The position numbers and the translations under genes were made by a program. Source: Micromonospora sp. HNM0581 (GTDB taxonomy: Bacteria; Actinomycetota; Actinomycetes; Mycobacteriales; Micromonosporaceae). From it: 64,000 nucleotides of DNA. The DNA lies in the NCBI RefSeq assembly GCF_012726175.1, contig NZ_JAASAD010000019.1:27334-91333 (forward strand), in the 5' to 3' direction. Below, in pieces: positions 1-9,102 of the stretch (its first letter is position 1; every line of letters begins with the position of its first letter). The notes beneath the pieces were generated by a model. It searched no databases. It was not told the DNA's origin and worked only from the letters and a program-made list of their open reading frames with translations.

Positions 1-3000
1 CACGGAGCAGCACCACAGCGTCGTCGAGATCGTCACTGACGACATGCCGTTCCTGGTCGACTCGGTGACTGCCCTGCTCAACACTCACCATCTGGACGTT
101 CACCTGCTGGTGCACCCGCTGGTCGTGGTGCGTCGGGAGCCGCTGGGGCAGTTGGTCGAGGTCGCTGCCGACGTGGAGCCGGACGACGCGATCGACGGTG
201 ATCTGGTCGAGAGCTGGATGCGCATCGAGATCGACCCGGTGCGCGATCCGGAGGAGCAGGACAAGCTGCGCCGGGAGTTGCAGCGGGTACTCACCGACGT
301 GCGGGAGGCCGTCGAGGACTGGCCGAAGATGCGCCTGTGCGCTCTGGCTCTCGCCGACGAACTGGCCGCCGCTCGGACCAGCGACAACCGGCCGCCGGTG
401 CCGGAGAAGGACATCACCGACTCGGTCGAGTTGCTGCGCTGGCTCGCGCACGACCACTTCACCTTCCTCGGGTACCGGGAGTACCGGCTGGTGTCGAACT
501 CGGCGGAGGGTGGGCCGGCCCTGGAGGCGGTGCTCGGCACCGGGCTCGGCATCTTGCGGCAGGATTCGCCGGAGGCGCGGGCGTTGTCCTCGATGACGCC
601 CGAGGCGCACGAGAAGGTCACCGAGAAACGCCTGCTGATCATCACCAAGGCGAACTCACGGGCTACCGTGCACCGTTCCGCGTACCTCGACTACATCGGC
701 TTCAAGATTTTCGACGAGTACGGCGAGGTGGTGGGGGAGCGCCGCTTCCTGGGTCTGTTCTCCACCGCCGCTTACCGCACCAGCGTGCAGGAGTTGCCGG
801 TGGTCCGGCGCAAGGTCGCCGAGGTGCTGGACCGCTCCGGACTGAGCCTGCGCAGCCACTCCGGTAAGGATCTGATGCAGATTCTGGAGACGTACCCGCG
901 CGACGAACTCTTCCAGATCAAGACCGACGACCTGTACCACGCGGTCATCGGGGTGCTGCGGATGGCCGGCCGCCGGCAGTTGCGAGTGTTCCTGCGCCGG
1001 GACGCGTACGGGCGGTTCATCTCCTGTCTGATCTACCTGCCCCGGGACCGGTTCACCACCCAGAACCGACTACGCATGCAGGACATCCTGCTGCGCGAGC
1101 TCAACGGTGTCGGGGTGGACTACACCACCCGGGTCACCGAGTCGATGCTGGCCCGGGTGCACTTCATCGTGCGTACCGACCCGACGAACCCGCCCGGGGA
1201 CATCGACGCGGACCTGCTGGCTGAGGAGCTGGCCGACGCCACCCGGTTGTGGGACGACGACTACCGGCTGGTGCTGGAACGCAAACTCGGCGACGAACAG
1301 GCCAAACACCTGTTCGGTCGGTACGCCGACGCGTTTCCGGAGGGCTACAAGGACGGTCACACGCCGTACGAGGCGATGAAGGACCTGGCCAAGCTGGAGC
1401 TGCTGGAGGAACCCGGCCAGCTGGAGATGCACCTGTTCCGCAAGCAGTTGGCGCCGCGTGCCGGTGGCCGGGGTACGTACGTCGACGAGTCGATGGACGT
1501 GCGGTTCAAGGTGTACCGCTACGGCGAGCCGATGATGCTTTCGGCGGTGCTGCCGGTGCTGCACTCGCTCGGTGTCAAGGTCGTCGACGAGCACCCGTAC
1601 GAGGTGGAGCGAGTCGACGGACGCATCTGGCTCTACGACTTCGGTCTTCGACTGCCCGAAGGACACCAGGAGCTGGCCGAGGTGCGCCCACACGTGGAGA
1701 ACGCCTTCGCGGCGGCGTGGCGGGGCGAGGCCGAGGTGGACCGTTTCAACGAGTTGGTGCTGCTCGCCGGGCTGACCTGGCGGCAGGTGGTGGTGCTGCG
1801 GGCGTACGCGAAGTACCTGCGGCAGACCGGCACGGTGTTCTCCCAGGACTACATGGAGTCCACCTTCATCGCGTACCCGCACCTGGCCACGCTGCTGGTG
1901 CGACTGTTCGAGGCGCGGTTCGAGCCGGGCCCGGTCGACGCCGAGCAGCGCCAGCGGCACGGCGCGGAGCTGCTGGCCGAGATCCGTACCGCGCTCGACG
2001 ACGTGGCCAGCCTCGACCAGGACCGGATCCTGCGGTCGTACCTGAACCTGATCCAGGCCACCCTGCGGACCAGCTTCTATCAGAAGCCGGTGGGCGGGCG
2101 ACCCAAGCCGTACGTCGCGTTCAAGCTCGATCCGCAGGCGATCCCCGAACTGCCCGCGCCCCGGCCCAAGTTCGAGATCTTCGTGTACTCGCCCCGGTTC
2201 GAGGGTGTACACCTGCGGTTCGGGCCGGTGGCCCGGGGTGGCCTGCGCTGGTCGGACCGGAGGGAGGACTTCCGCACCGAGGTACTCGGCCTGGTCAAGG
2301 CGCAGATGGTGAAGAACGCTGTCATCGTGCCGGTGGGCGCCAAGGGTGGTTTCGTGCTCAAGCAGAAGCCAGGGGACCGGGACGAGGCCGTCATCTGCTA
2401 CAAGGAGTTCATTTCGGCGCTGCTTGACGTCACCGACAACATCGTGGCCGGTGAGATCGTGCCGCCCGACGATGTGGTCCGGCACGACGGTGACGACCCG
2501 TACATGGTGGTGGCGGCGGACAAGGGCACCGCCACCTTCTCCGACACCGCCAACGAGATCTCGACGGCGCACAACTTCTGGCTGGGTGACGCGTTCGCTT
2601 CCGGGGGTTCGGCCGGCTACGACCACAAGAAGATGGGCATCACCGCCCGTGGTGCGTGGGAGTCGGTCAAGCGGCACTTCCGCGAGATGGGGCACGACAC
2701 CCAGAGCCAGGACTTCACCGTGGCCGGGGTCGGTGACATGTCCGGTGACGTGTTCGGCAACGGCATGCTCCTGTCGGAGCACATCCGGCTGGTCGCCGCC
2801 TTCGACCACCGGCACATCTTCCTGGACCCGAATCCGAACCCGGCCACCTCGTACGCCGAACGGCGGCGGCTGTTCGAACTGCCCCGGTCCACCTGGGAGG
2901 ACTACGACGCCGCGCTGATCTCCGCCGGTGGCGGGATCCACCCGCGTACGGCGAAGTCGGTGCCGCTCTCACCGCAGGTCCGTGCGGTGCTCGGGCTCGA

Positions 3001-4621
3001 CGACGACGTCGACCAGTTGAGCCCGCAGGAGCTGATGAAGGCGATCCTCACCGCCCCTGTCGATCTGTTCTGGAACGGCGGCATCGGCACGTACGTCAAG
3101 GCGGCCAGTGAGACCAACGCCCAGGTGGGCGACAAGTCCAACGACGCCATCCGGGTGGACGGTCGCGACCTGCGCTGCCGGGTGGTCGGTGAGGGTGGCA
3201 ACCTGGGCTTCACCCAGCACGGCCGGATCGAGTACGCCCAGGCGGGCGGCCGGATGTACACCGACTTCATCGACAACGCGGCAGGGGTGGACTGCTCCGA
3301 CCACGAGGTGAACATCAAGATTCTGCTGAACACCGCGGTCGCCGACGGCGAGCTGACCGTGCCCGAGCGGGACGAGCTGCTGGCCCGGATGACCGACGAG
3401 GTCGCGGAGCTGGTGCTGCGGGACAACTACGACCAGGCCCGGGCGATCAACAACGCCCAGGCCCAGGCGACCTCGCTGCTTCCGGTGCACCGACGGATGA
3501 TCACGGAGCTGGAGCGTGCCGGCGTCCTGGACCGGTCGTTGGAGGCGTTGCCGCCGGACGAGGAGCTTGCGGTACGCACCGAGTCCGGACTCACCGCGCC
3601 GGAGTTCGCCGTGGTGCTGGCGTACGTGAAGATCGCCTTGGAGAAGGAGATCCTCACCGACGGGCTGCCCGACGAGGAGTGGACCGCCAAGGTACTCGTC
3701 AACTACTTCCCGACGCCGATGCGGGAGCGGTTCGCCGACCGGATGAACCGGCACCGGTTGCGTCGCGACATCGTGACCACGGTGCTGGTCAACGAGGCGA
3801 TCAACCGGGGCGGGATCTCGTTCGTCTTCCGGGTCGTCGAGGAGACCGCCGCGACCGCGGCGGACGTGATCCGGGCGTACGTGGTGGTTCGTGAGGTCTT
3901 CGGCCTGCGCGAGCTGTGGGACGCGGTGGAGGCGTTGGACAGCCGGATCGATCCGGAGCTGCAGACGAGCGTCTACCTCGACACGCGGCGGCTGCTCGAC
4001 CGGGCGGTGCGGTGGTTGGTGACCAACCGCCGCGCGCCGATCGACGTGCCGGCGGAGATCGCCCGACTGCGGGACGGGATCGCCCGGTTGCTGCCTCGGA
4101 TGGAGACGCTCTTCTACGGCGACGAGCGTGAGTCGATCGCGGCGCACATCGACTCGATGAGCGAGCGCGGGGTGCCACGGGAGCTGGCCGAGCGCAGTAC
4201 CCGGCTGATGTACAGCTTCGGCCTGCTGGACGTGGTGGAGACCGCCGCCGGCACGGGACGGGACGTCGGCGAGGTCGCCTCGGTCTACTTCGTACTCTCC
4301 GACCGGTTCCGGGTGGATTCGCTGCTGTCGAAGATATCCCTGCTGCCGCGCGAGGACAGGTGGCAGACGCTGGCCCGGATGGCGCTGCGCTACGACCTGT
4401 ACGCCGCGCTGGCGGCTCTCACTGCGGAGGTGCTCGACTCCACGCCGGCAGACCTTTCTCCGCAGGAGCGGGTCATGCAGTGGGAGCAGTCGAACGCCAC
4501 CTCGATCCACCGCGCCGAACGGGCGATGGGCGAGTTCGACGAGTCCCGGGCGGATCTGGCAGCCCTCTCGGTCCTGCTCCGCCAGATCCGTACCCTGGTC
4601 CGCACCTCCGCCGCCACCTGA
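1..4621 (+). CDS. gdh: NAD-dependent glutamate dehydrogenase (large type), 5'-truncated by window edge
   Basis: Oxidatively deaminates glutamate to 2-oxoglutarate with NAD; a cytoplasmic link between amino-acid and carbon metabolism. The frame is already open at base 2 and reads TEQHHSVVEIVTDDMPFLV before the first internal ATG at 44, so the true start lies left of the window. More than 1,530 residues are visible, matching the roughly 1,600-residue bacterial large GDH family. The catalytic core is the central third, with GPVARGGLRWSDRREDFRTE, then VPVGAKGGFV and DKGTATFSDTAN. A long C-terminal helical region follows. It ends at TGA 4619-4621 and faces the convergent sortase gene. Family assignment is firm. 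Confidence 0.95.
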   Translation, partial: TEQHHSVVEIVTDDMPFLVDSVTALLNTHHLDVHLLVHPLVVVRREPLGQLVEVAADVEPDDAIDGDLVESWMRIEIDPVRDPEEQDKLRRELQRVLTDVREAVEDWPKMRLCALALADELAAARTSDNRPPVPEKDITDSVELLRWLAHDHFTFLGYREYRLVSNSAEGGPALEAVLGTGLGILRQDSPEARALSSMTPEAHEKVTEKRLLIITKANSRATVHRSAYLDYIGFKIFDEYGEVVGERRFLGLFSTAAYRTSVQELPVVRRKVAEVLDRSGLSLRSHSGKDLMQILETYPRDELFQIKTDDLYHAVIGVLRMAGRRQLRVFLRRDAYGRFISCLIYLPRDRFTTQNRLRMQDILLRELNGVGVDYTTRVTESMLARVHFIVRTDPTNPPGDIDADLLAEELADATRLWDDDYRLVLERKLGDEQAKHLFGRYADAFPEGYKDGHTPYEAMKDLAKLELLEEPGQLEMHLFRKQLAPRAGGRGTYVDESMDVRFKVYRYGEPMMLSAVLPVLHSLGVKVVDEHPYEVERVDGRIWLYDFGLRLPEGHQELAEVRPHVENAFAAAWRGEAEVDRFNELVLLAGLTWRQVVVLRAYAKYLRQTGTVFSQDYMESTFIAYPHLATLLVRLFEARFEPGPVDAEQRQRHGAELLAEIRTALDDVASLDQDRILRSYLNLIQATLRTSFYQKPVGGRPKPYVAFKLDPQAIPELPAPRPKFEIFVYSPRFEGVHLRFGPVARGGLRWSDRREDFRTEVLGLVKAQMVKNAVIVPVGAKGGFVLKQKPGDRDEAVICYKEFISALLDVTDNIVAGEIVPPDDVVRHDGDDPYMVVAADKGTATFSDTANEISTAHNFWLGDAFASGGSAGYDHKKMGITARGAWESVKRHFREMGHDTQSQDFTVAGVGDMSGDVFGNGMLLSEHIRLVAAFDHRHIFLDPNPNPATSYAERRRLFELPRSTWEDYDAALISAGGGIHPRTAKSVPLSPQVRAVLGLDDDVDQLSPQELMKAILTAPVDLFWNGGIGTYVKAASETNAQVGDKSNDAIRVDGRDLRCRVVGEGGNLGFTQHGRIEYAQAGGRMYTDFIDNAAGVDCSDHEVNIKILLNTAVADGELTVPERDELLARMTDEVAELVLRDNYDQARAINNAQAQATSLLPVHRRMITELERAGVLDRSLEALPPDEELAVRTESGLTAPEFAVVLAYVKIALEKEILTDGLPDEEWTAKVLVNYFPTPMRERFADRMNRHRLRRDIVTTVLVNEAINRGGISFVFRVVEETAATAADVIRAYVVVREVFGLRELWDAVEALDSRIDPELQTSVYLDTRRLLDRAVRWLVTNRRAPIDVPAEIARLRDGIARLLPRMETLFYGDERESIAAHIDSMSERGVPRELAERSTRLMYSFGLLDVVETAAGTGRDVGEVASVYFVLSDRFRVDSLLSKISLLPREDRWQTLARMALRYDLYAALAALTAEVLDSTPADLSPQERVMQWEQSNATSIHRAERAMGEFDESRADLAALSVLLRQIRTLVRTSAAT

Positions 4622-4637
4622 CCCCTCCCACCTGCGT

Positions 4638-4705
4638 GATCATGCAGTTGTGGCGCCCGCAAATGGGGTGGTCGGCCGCCACTGCGGTGCCACAACTGCA
4701 TGATC
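4638..4705. repeat. 17-bp perfect inverted repeat between convergent genes
   Basis: Arms 4638-4654 (GATCATGCAGTTGTGGC) and 4689-4705 are exact reverse complements around a 34-nt G/C-rich loop. It sits between the stop codons of gdh (+) and the sortase gene (-). It may act as a bidirectional terminator, though no T-run follows. The GTGATCA edge is shared with the inverted repeat at 45488-45540, so it may be a dispersed intergenic element rather than a locus-specific terminator. Confidence 0.7.
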
Positions 4706-4724
4706 GGCGCTGGCTGGTGGACTG

Positions 4725-5420
4725 TCACGGGGTGAGGGAGGCGAAGACGATCACGTTGTCGGGGTAGTCGCCGGTGATGTCGTCGAACTGGCCGCCGCAG
4801 GTGATCACCCGTAGTGCCGGTCGGTCGCTGGGGCCGTACACCTGCTCGGAGGGGAAAGCGTCCTTAGGGTACGAGGCCACCGAGTCCACCCGGAATGTCG
4901 CCGTCCGGCCGTCGGCCCGCTCGACGCTCAGCGTGTCGCCGGGTTGCAGCGCGCCGAGGGAGAAGAAGACGGCCGGACCGATCGCGGCCGAGTCGACGTG
5001 CCCGACGATGACGGCGTTGCCTGGCTCGCCTGGGCTCGGACCCGGCTCGTACCAGCCGGCAGTCAGTGCCTGGTCGAGCGGGGGCACCTGGACCGTGCCG
5101 TCCGGATTGGTGCCCAGGGCCATGATCCCGGCGCGGACTCCGATGCGGGGAATGGTGATCCCGGTGGGGACGGCACGGGGGAGTCCGGCCGCTACCTGCC
5201 CACCGTTGTCGAGGCCGGTGGCGGCGGTCGGCAGTCCCTGGTCGGCGGTTCCCGCCATGGGCTGCGGCGGGCGCGGAGAGTCGATGGTCGTCAACGACGC
5301 GCCGACGAGCCCGAATCCCGTCACGGCGAGCAGGACGACGACGGCGGTGCCGACGGCACGCCACGATCTACCGTGACGGCCGCCGGCCCGTCTCGTCGTC
5401 GTGTCAGGCCGCGAACTCAT
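4725..5420 (-). CDS. Class F-type sortase
   Basis: Membrane-anchored cysteine transpeptidase of 231 residues that would attach surface proteins to the cell wall. It has a basic N-terminus, a membrane segment at about 23-44, a Pro/Gly-rich spacer, then the sortase barrel. Catalytic His141 lies in VGHVDS and Cys208 in ITCGGQFD. The usual arginine is not where family members often have it: Tyr219 is followed by Pro-Asp-Asn rather than Arg-Asp-Asn. Its start overlaps the 3' end of the upstream surface-protein gene by 17 nt, so the two are translationally coupled and the neighbour is the likely substrate. Class F is inferred from the CGG and DNV motifs. Confidence 0.88.
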   Translation of the reverse strand: MSSRPDTTTRRAGGRHGRSWRAVGTAVVVLLAVTGFGLVGASLTTIDSPRPPQPMAGTADQGLPTAATGLDNGGQVAAGLPRAVPTGITIPRIGVRAGIMALGTNPDGTVQVPPLDQALTAGWYEPGPSPGEPGNAVIVGHVDSAAIGPAVFFSLGALQPGDTLSVERADGRTATFRVDSVASYPKDAFPSEQVYGPSDRPALRVITCGGQFDDITGDYPDNVIVFASLTP

Positions 5421-6594
5421 CGGCCCGACGACGACGCATCAGCACGAGGCCACCGAGGGCTGCCGCGCCGACCAGGCTCGCTCCGGCGGTCGCCAGGCCA
5501 CGGTCGGCACCGGTGGTGGCACCACCGTCACCGCCGTCGACCCCACCGCGGGGCAGGACGACCAACTCGCCGATGCCGCAGGAGCCCTCCAACTCGTACG
5601 TGCCGGGCTTGGCGTCCGGGGCCACCCGGGTCTCGCCGTAGTAGACGAAATCCTTCGTGTGCTCCCACCGGTCACCCTGGCCGCGGTCGGCCGCACCGTC
5701 GCGCTTGCCGGACCAGTCGGCCTCGCCGGGGCGGGCGCCGCGCTCGCCGGCCCAGTCGCGTCCGCCCGATTCGCCGGCCCAGTCGTGTCCGGGCCGGTCG
5801 CTTTCGCTCGACCAGTCGTGTCCGGGCCGGTCGTTTTCGCTCGACCAGCCGCGTCCGCCCGATTCGCCGGCCCAGTCGTGTCCGGGCCGGTCGCTTTCGC
5901 TCGACCAGTCGTGTCCGGGCCGGTCGTTTTCGCTCGACCAGTCGTGTCCGGGCCGGTCGCTTTCGCTCGACCAGCCGCGTCCGCCTGATTCGCCGGCCCG
6001 GTTGCCCTCGCTGGACCAGTCGCGTCCGGCGGAATCCGGGCCGTTCTCGTGCCGACCCGACCAGCCGCCGGCGTCCTCGTCGGCCGAGTTGCTCCGCTCG
6101 GCCTGGCCCTTCCGGTCCTTCTTGCCGTGGTCCTCGGCGCCCTCGGCGTTCCGGGCGTGCTCCTCGCCCTCCCGGTCGTCGCGGGCGTCCGCCGCTCCGC
6201 CGCCCCAACCGCCGCCGGACTCGGCCTCGGCGGGCCCCGGACGTTCGTGGCCGGGTCGGCCCTCGTTCTCCGCGCCTTCGGCGGCGCCGTTCTGTGCGGG
6301 TCGACCCCGGTGGTCGGCACGCGAGTCGCCGCCCCGAGCCGATTCGAGCTGCACCTTGCCGGTGACCTTGGACCAGACGGAAGCGTGCTCCTGCTCATCC
6401 GGGCAGATTTGCATGATCTTGACTTCTTCGCCGGCCCTGACGGCGTGCGGCTTGGCGAAAACCTTGCCTCTGTCGGTTGGTGGTTGGCCGTCGGCGTACG
6501 CGGCGCCCGGCGCGAACACCAGCAGGGAAGCGCTGCCGAGGGCAGCACCCGCAACGACCTTCCCCAGCATCTTCTTAGCCATGACCTGTGTCAC
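5404..6594 (-). CDS. Repeat-containing surface protein, candidate sortase substrate
   Basis: 396 residues from a GTG at 6594 (an ATG four codons later at 6582 is equally possible). A signal peptide ends near AAYA (residue 34). Residues about 40-88 and 314-350 look like the two halves of one Ig-like beta domain, with Cys64 and Cys339 as the likely disulfide pair. Between them lies about 225 residues of hydrophilic low complexity. The end has LATAG (367-371), a hydrophobic stretch and an RRRR tail: the topology of a sortase-sorted protein without a canonical LPXTG. It precedes and overlaps the sortase gene. Function beyond surface exposure is unknown. Confidence 0.8.
   Translation of the reverse strand: MTQVMAKKMLGKVVAGAALGSASLLVFAPGAAYADGQPPTDRGKVFAKPHAVRAGEEVKIMQICPDEQEHASVWSKVTGKVQLESARGGDSRADHRGRPAQNGAAEGAENEGRPGHERPGPAEAESGGGWGGGAADARDDREGEEHARNAEGAEDHGKKDRKGQAERSNSADEDAGGWSGRHENGPDSAGRDWSSEGNRAGESGGRGWSSESDRPGHDWSSENDRPGHDWSSESDRPGHDWAGESGGRGWSSENDRPGHDWSSESDRPGHDWAGESGGRDWAGERGARPGEADWSGKRDGAADRGQGDRWEHTKDFVYYGETRVAPDAKPGTYELEGSCGIGELVVLPRGGVDGGDGGATTGADRGLATAGASLVGAAALGGLVLMRRRRADEFAA
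5752..5997 (-). repeat. In-frame tandem repeats of 33 and 27 nt in the surface protein
   Basis: Codes residues 200-281. Two unit types alternate: an 11-residue unit SSE(S/N)DRPGHDW (33 nt, five copies) and a 9-residue unit AGESGGR(G/D)W (27 nt, three copies). The order suggests duplication of a larger block made of one 9-mer and two 11-mers. DNA identity between copies is very high, so copy number may vary between strains. Confidence 0.9.
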
Positions 6595-7113
6595 TCCATC
6601 CCTGTTGTCCTGCGGCCGGCAACAGCCGAGCCAGGACTGACGTTAGACCGTTTCATGACTTATGTAGGGAAAATTCGCGTTCTACCATTAGATCGATTTG
6701 TCGTCTTCTGTCGTACCGACTGGCCGAGGGGATGTCCACCTGTCCAGTGCGAGGCCAGGATGGGCGGCCTCGCATTCGCCGGGCGGCTCGCTCCACTCTC
6801 GGAGGGATGGGGCGTTTGCCGGGCGCACTTTCGAAAGAATCGAACCATTGCCATGGAAGCGCTCCCATGCAAGAATCGCTGCAGCGGTGAGCTGAGCCAC
6901 ACCGCGCAGGCAGGTGTCGAGGGCATCCGGTTCGCCGGGACGACGACCTGGCCGCGACCGGTCGATGTCGGTCGCCGCACCACCACCAACGCCCGTCCGG
7001 GCCGGGCGCTCCCGAAGAATCCCGTTGGCACCGGCGGTCGTCCGCACAGGGCGCCCCTCGGGCCACGTACCGGGCCCTACGCGGCTCCGGTCTCGCCCAA
7101 GGAGATCAGTGGC
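6595..7113. other. 519-bp divergent intergenic region
   Basis: Lies between the surface-protein gene (-) and the cellulase gene (+). It contains an AT-rich island at about 6649-6712, likely the promoter zone of the minus-strand operon, and the CebR-like box at 6854-6867. From the box to the cellulase start codon is about 245 nt of gene-free sequence, so the cellulase leader may be long. I see no credible small gene. Confidence 0.6.
6854..6867. promoter_or_regulatory. CebR-like cellulose/cellobiose operator
   Basis: TGGAAGCGCTCCCA differs at one base from the 14-bp palindrome TGGGAGCGCTCCCA, which is the established operator of the LacI-family repressor CebR before actinomycete cellulase genes. 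It lies 247 nt upstream of the GH6 start codon. Repression relieved by cello-oligosaccharides is inferred from this match. Confidence 0.75.
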
Positions 7114-8904
7114 ATGAATGTGTGGAGAAGGCTGTCCGGTCGACGCCGGGCCGTCGCGCTGGCCGGCGCGGGCGCGCTGGTCGCGGGCAGTTTGGTGACG
7201 CTTCCGGTGACCGCGGCCCACGCGGCTACCCAGTGCAACGTGACGTACACGTCGAACGACTGGCAGGGCGGATTCACCGCCAACATCATTATTAAGAACG
7301 TCGGCGACGCGCTCAGCAGCTGGACGCTCGGCTTCACCTTCCCCGACGCCAACCAGCGTCTGGTGCAGGGCTGGTCGGCGCGGTGGAGCCAGTCGGGCCG
7401 GAACGTGACCGCACAGAGCGAGTCGTGGAACGGCAACCTGGCCACCGGCGCCAGCACGAGCATCGGCTTCAACGGCTCGTGGAGCGGCAGCAACCCCAAG
7501 CCCACCTCGTTCACCGTCAACGGGGTGACCTGCAACGGCGGTACCCCGCCGACCACGACCCCGCCGACGACCACGCCGCCGACCACGACCCCGCCGACGA
7601 CCACCCCGCCGACGACCACGCCGCCGACGACGCCGCCGCCCGGCACCAGGGTGGACAACCCGTACGTGGGTGCCCGGGGCTACGTGAACCCGGAGTGGAA
7701 GGCCAAGGCCGAGTCGGTGAGCGGGGGTAACCGCATCTCGAACACCCCGACCGGCGTGTGGCTGGACCGGATCGCGGCCATCGAGGGCACCGACAACAGC
7801 CAGTCCAACGGCCCGATGGGACTGCGTGACCACCTGGATGAGGCCCTGCGACAGAACGCGCAGTACATCCAGATCGTCATCTACAACCTGCCCGGCCGTG
7901 ACTGCTCCGCACTCGCCTCCAACGGCGAGCTGAAGGCGGACGAACTGCCGAAGTACAAGGCCCAGTACATCGACCCGATCGCGGCGATCCAGGCGGATGC
8001 GAAGTACCGCAACCTGCGGATCATCAACATCATCGAGATCGACTCACTGCCGAACCTGGTGACCAACACCTCCGGCAACCCCGGCGGCACCGCGATGTGC
8101 GACACGGTGAAGGCCAACGGTGCCTACGTCAACGGCGTCGGGTACGCCCTGGCCAAGCTGGGCGCGATCCCGAACGTCTACAACTACATCGACGCCGGCC
8201 ACCACGGTTGGCTGGGCTGGGACAGCAACTTCACCCCGACCGCCCAGGTCCTGCGGCAGGCTGCCAGCGCTTCCGGTGCCACCACCGCCCACGTGCACGG
8301 CTTCATCGTCAACACCGCCAACTACTCGGCGTTGCGTGAGCCGTACGCGAAGGTCACCGACTCGGTGAACGGGCAGACGGTACGACAGTCCAAGTGGATC
8401 GACTGGAACCAGTATAACGACGAGCTCTCCTTCGCTCAGGCGTTCCGCCAGGAACTGGTCCGACAGGGCTTCGCCAGCAACATCGGGATGCTGATCGACA
8501 CCTCCCGTAACGGGTGGGGCGGCAGCGCCCGGCCCACCGGTGCGGGCCCGATGACCAGCGTCGACGCCTACGTGGACGGTGGCCGGATCGACCGGCGTAT
8601 CCACAAGGGCAACTGGTGCAACCAGTCCGGTGCGGGTCTGGGTGAGCGCCCGCAGGCCGCGCCGGAGCCGGGCATCGACGCGTACGTCTGGATCAAGCCC
8701 CCGGGTGAGTCCGACGGCTCCAGCCGTGAGATCCCGAACAACGACGGCAAGGGCTTCGACCGGATGTGCGACCCGACCTACACCGGCAACGCGCGCAACG
8801 GCAACAACCGCAGCGGTGCCCTGCCGGACGCCCCGATCTCGGGCGCCTGGTTCCCGGCACAGTTCGCCGAGCTGATGCGCAACGCCTACCCGCCGCTGTC
8901 CTGA
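7114..8904 (+). CDS. Secreted GH6 exocellobiohydrolase with N-terminal CBM2
   Basis: 596 residues; hydrolyses cellulose outside the cell, releasing cellobiose. The start is ATG 7114 with AAGGAG at 7099-7104. The open frame further upstream is intergenic. Order: signal peptide ending at AHA37; CBM2 at 39-140 with its Cys41/Cys140 pair; a Thr-Pro linker made of PPTTT repeats; and the GH6 domain from about 181 to the end. The two GH6 aspartates sit in EIDSLPNLV and in YIDAGHHGWLGW, as in Thermobifida Cel6B-type enzymes. The length and loop insertions favour an exo-acting enzyme over an endoglucanase. A CebR-like box precedes it and a strong hairpin follows. Confidence 0.95.
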   Translation: MNVWRRLSGRRRAVALAGAGALVAGSLVTLPVTAAHAATQCNVTYTSNDWQGGFTANIIIKNVGDALSSWTLGFTFPDANQRLVQGWSARWSQSGRNVTAQSESWNGNLATGASTSIGFNGSWSGSNPKPTSFTVNGVTCNGGTPPTTTPPTTTPPTTTPPTTTPPTTTPPTTPPPGTRVDNPYVGARGYVNPEWKAKAESVSGGNRISNTPTGVWLDRIAAIEGTDNSQSNGPMGLRDHLDEALRQNAQYIQIVIYNLPGRDCSALASNGELKADELPKYKAQYIDPIAAIQADAKYRNLRIINIIEIDSLPNLVTNTSGNPGGTAMCDTVKANGAYVNGVGYALAKLGAIPNVYNYIDAGHHGWLGWDSNFTPTAQVLRQAASASGATTAHVHGFIVNTANYSALREPYAKVTDSVNGQTVRQSKWIDWNQYNDELSFAQAFRQELVRQGFASNIGMLIDTSRNGWGGSARPTGAGPMTSVDAYVDGGRIDRRIHKGNWCNQSGAGLGERPQAAPEPGIDAYVWIKPPGESDGSSREIPNNDGKGFDRMCDPTYTGNARNGNNRSGALPDAPISGAWFPAQFAELMRNAYPPLS

Positions 8905-8962
8905 CGGGCAAAGGCAAACCAGCCGCCGACAGTAGGTGAGGCGCTGCGGCGGCAGGTCACCC

Positions 8963-9001
8963 GGGCCCCTGGTCCGACCGAACCGGTCGGACCAGGGGCC
9001 C
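8963..9001 (+). terminator. Strong hairpin terminator after the cellulase gene
   Basis: An 18-bp perfect stem (8963-8980 with 8984-9001) closes on a 3-nt loop, 58 nt after the cellulase stop. No U-tract follows, which is usual for high-GC actinomycete terminators. It may also serve the minus-strand gene ending at 9103. Confidence 0.85.
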
Positions 9002-9102
9002 CTCGCGCCGCCTGCGCCACGGTTGCCGTCACCCACCAGCCGGCGTGGTACGCCGCAACCGGCACCGCCGTCTCAGCGGGGGCGCACCGTGAGGCGGGCG
9101 GA

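Noticed and set aside
1070..2941. 623-codon open frame on the minus strand, and another at 2969-4510
   Set aside because: Both are exact antisense to the glutamate dehydrogenase gene. They are rich in Arg, Val and Gln, have no domain signatures, and reflect the GC-driven shortage of stops.
5752..5997. Possible CRISPR-like array
   Set aside because: The 33/27-nt repeats are contiguous, in frame and code protein repeats; there are no spacers and no cas genes.
6049..7113. Upstream extension of the cellulase frame
   Set aside because: It runs antisense through the surface-protein gene and the CebR-like box. The signal peptide and ribosome site fix the start at 7114.
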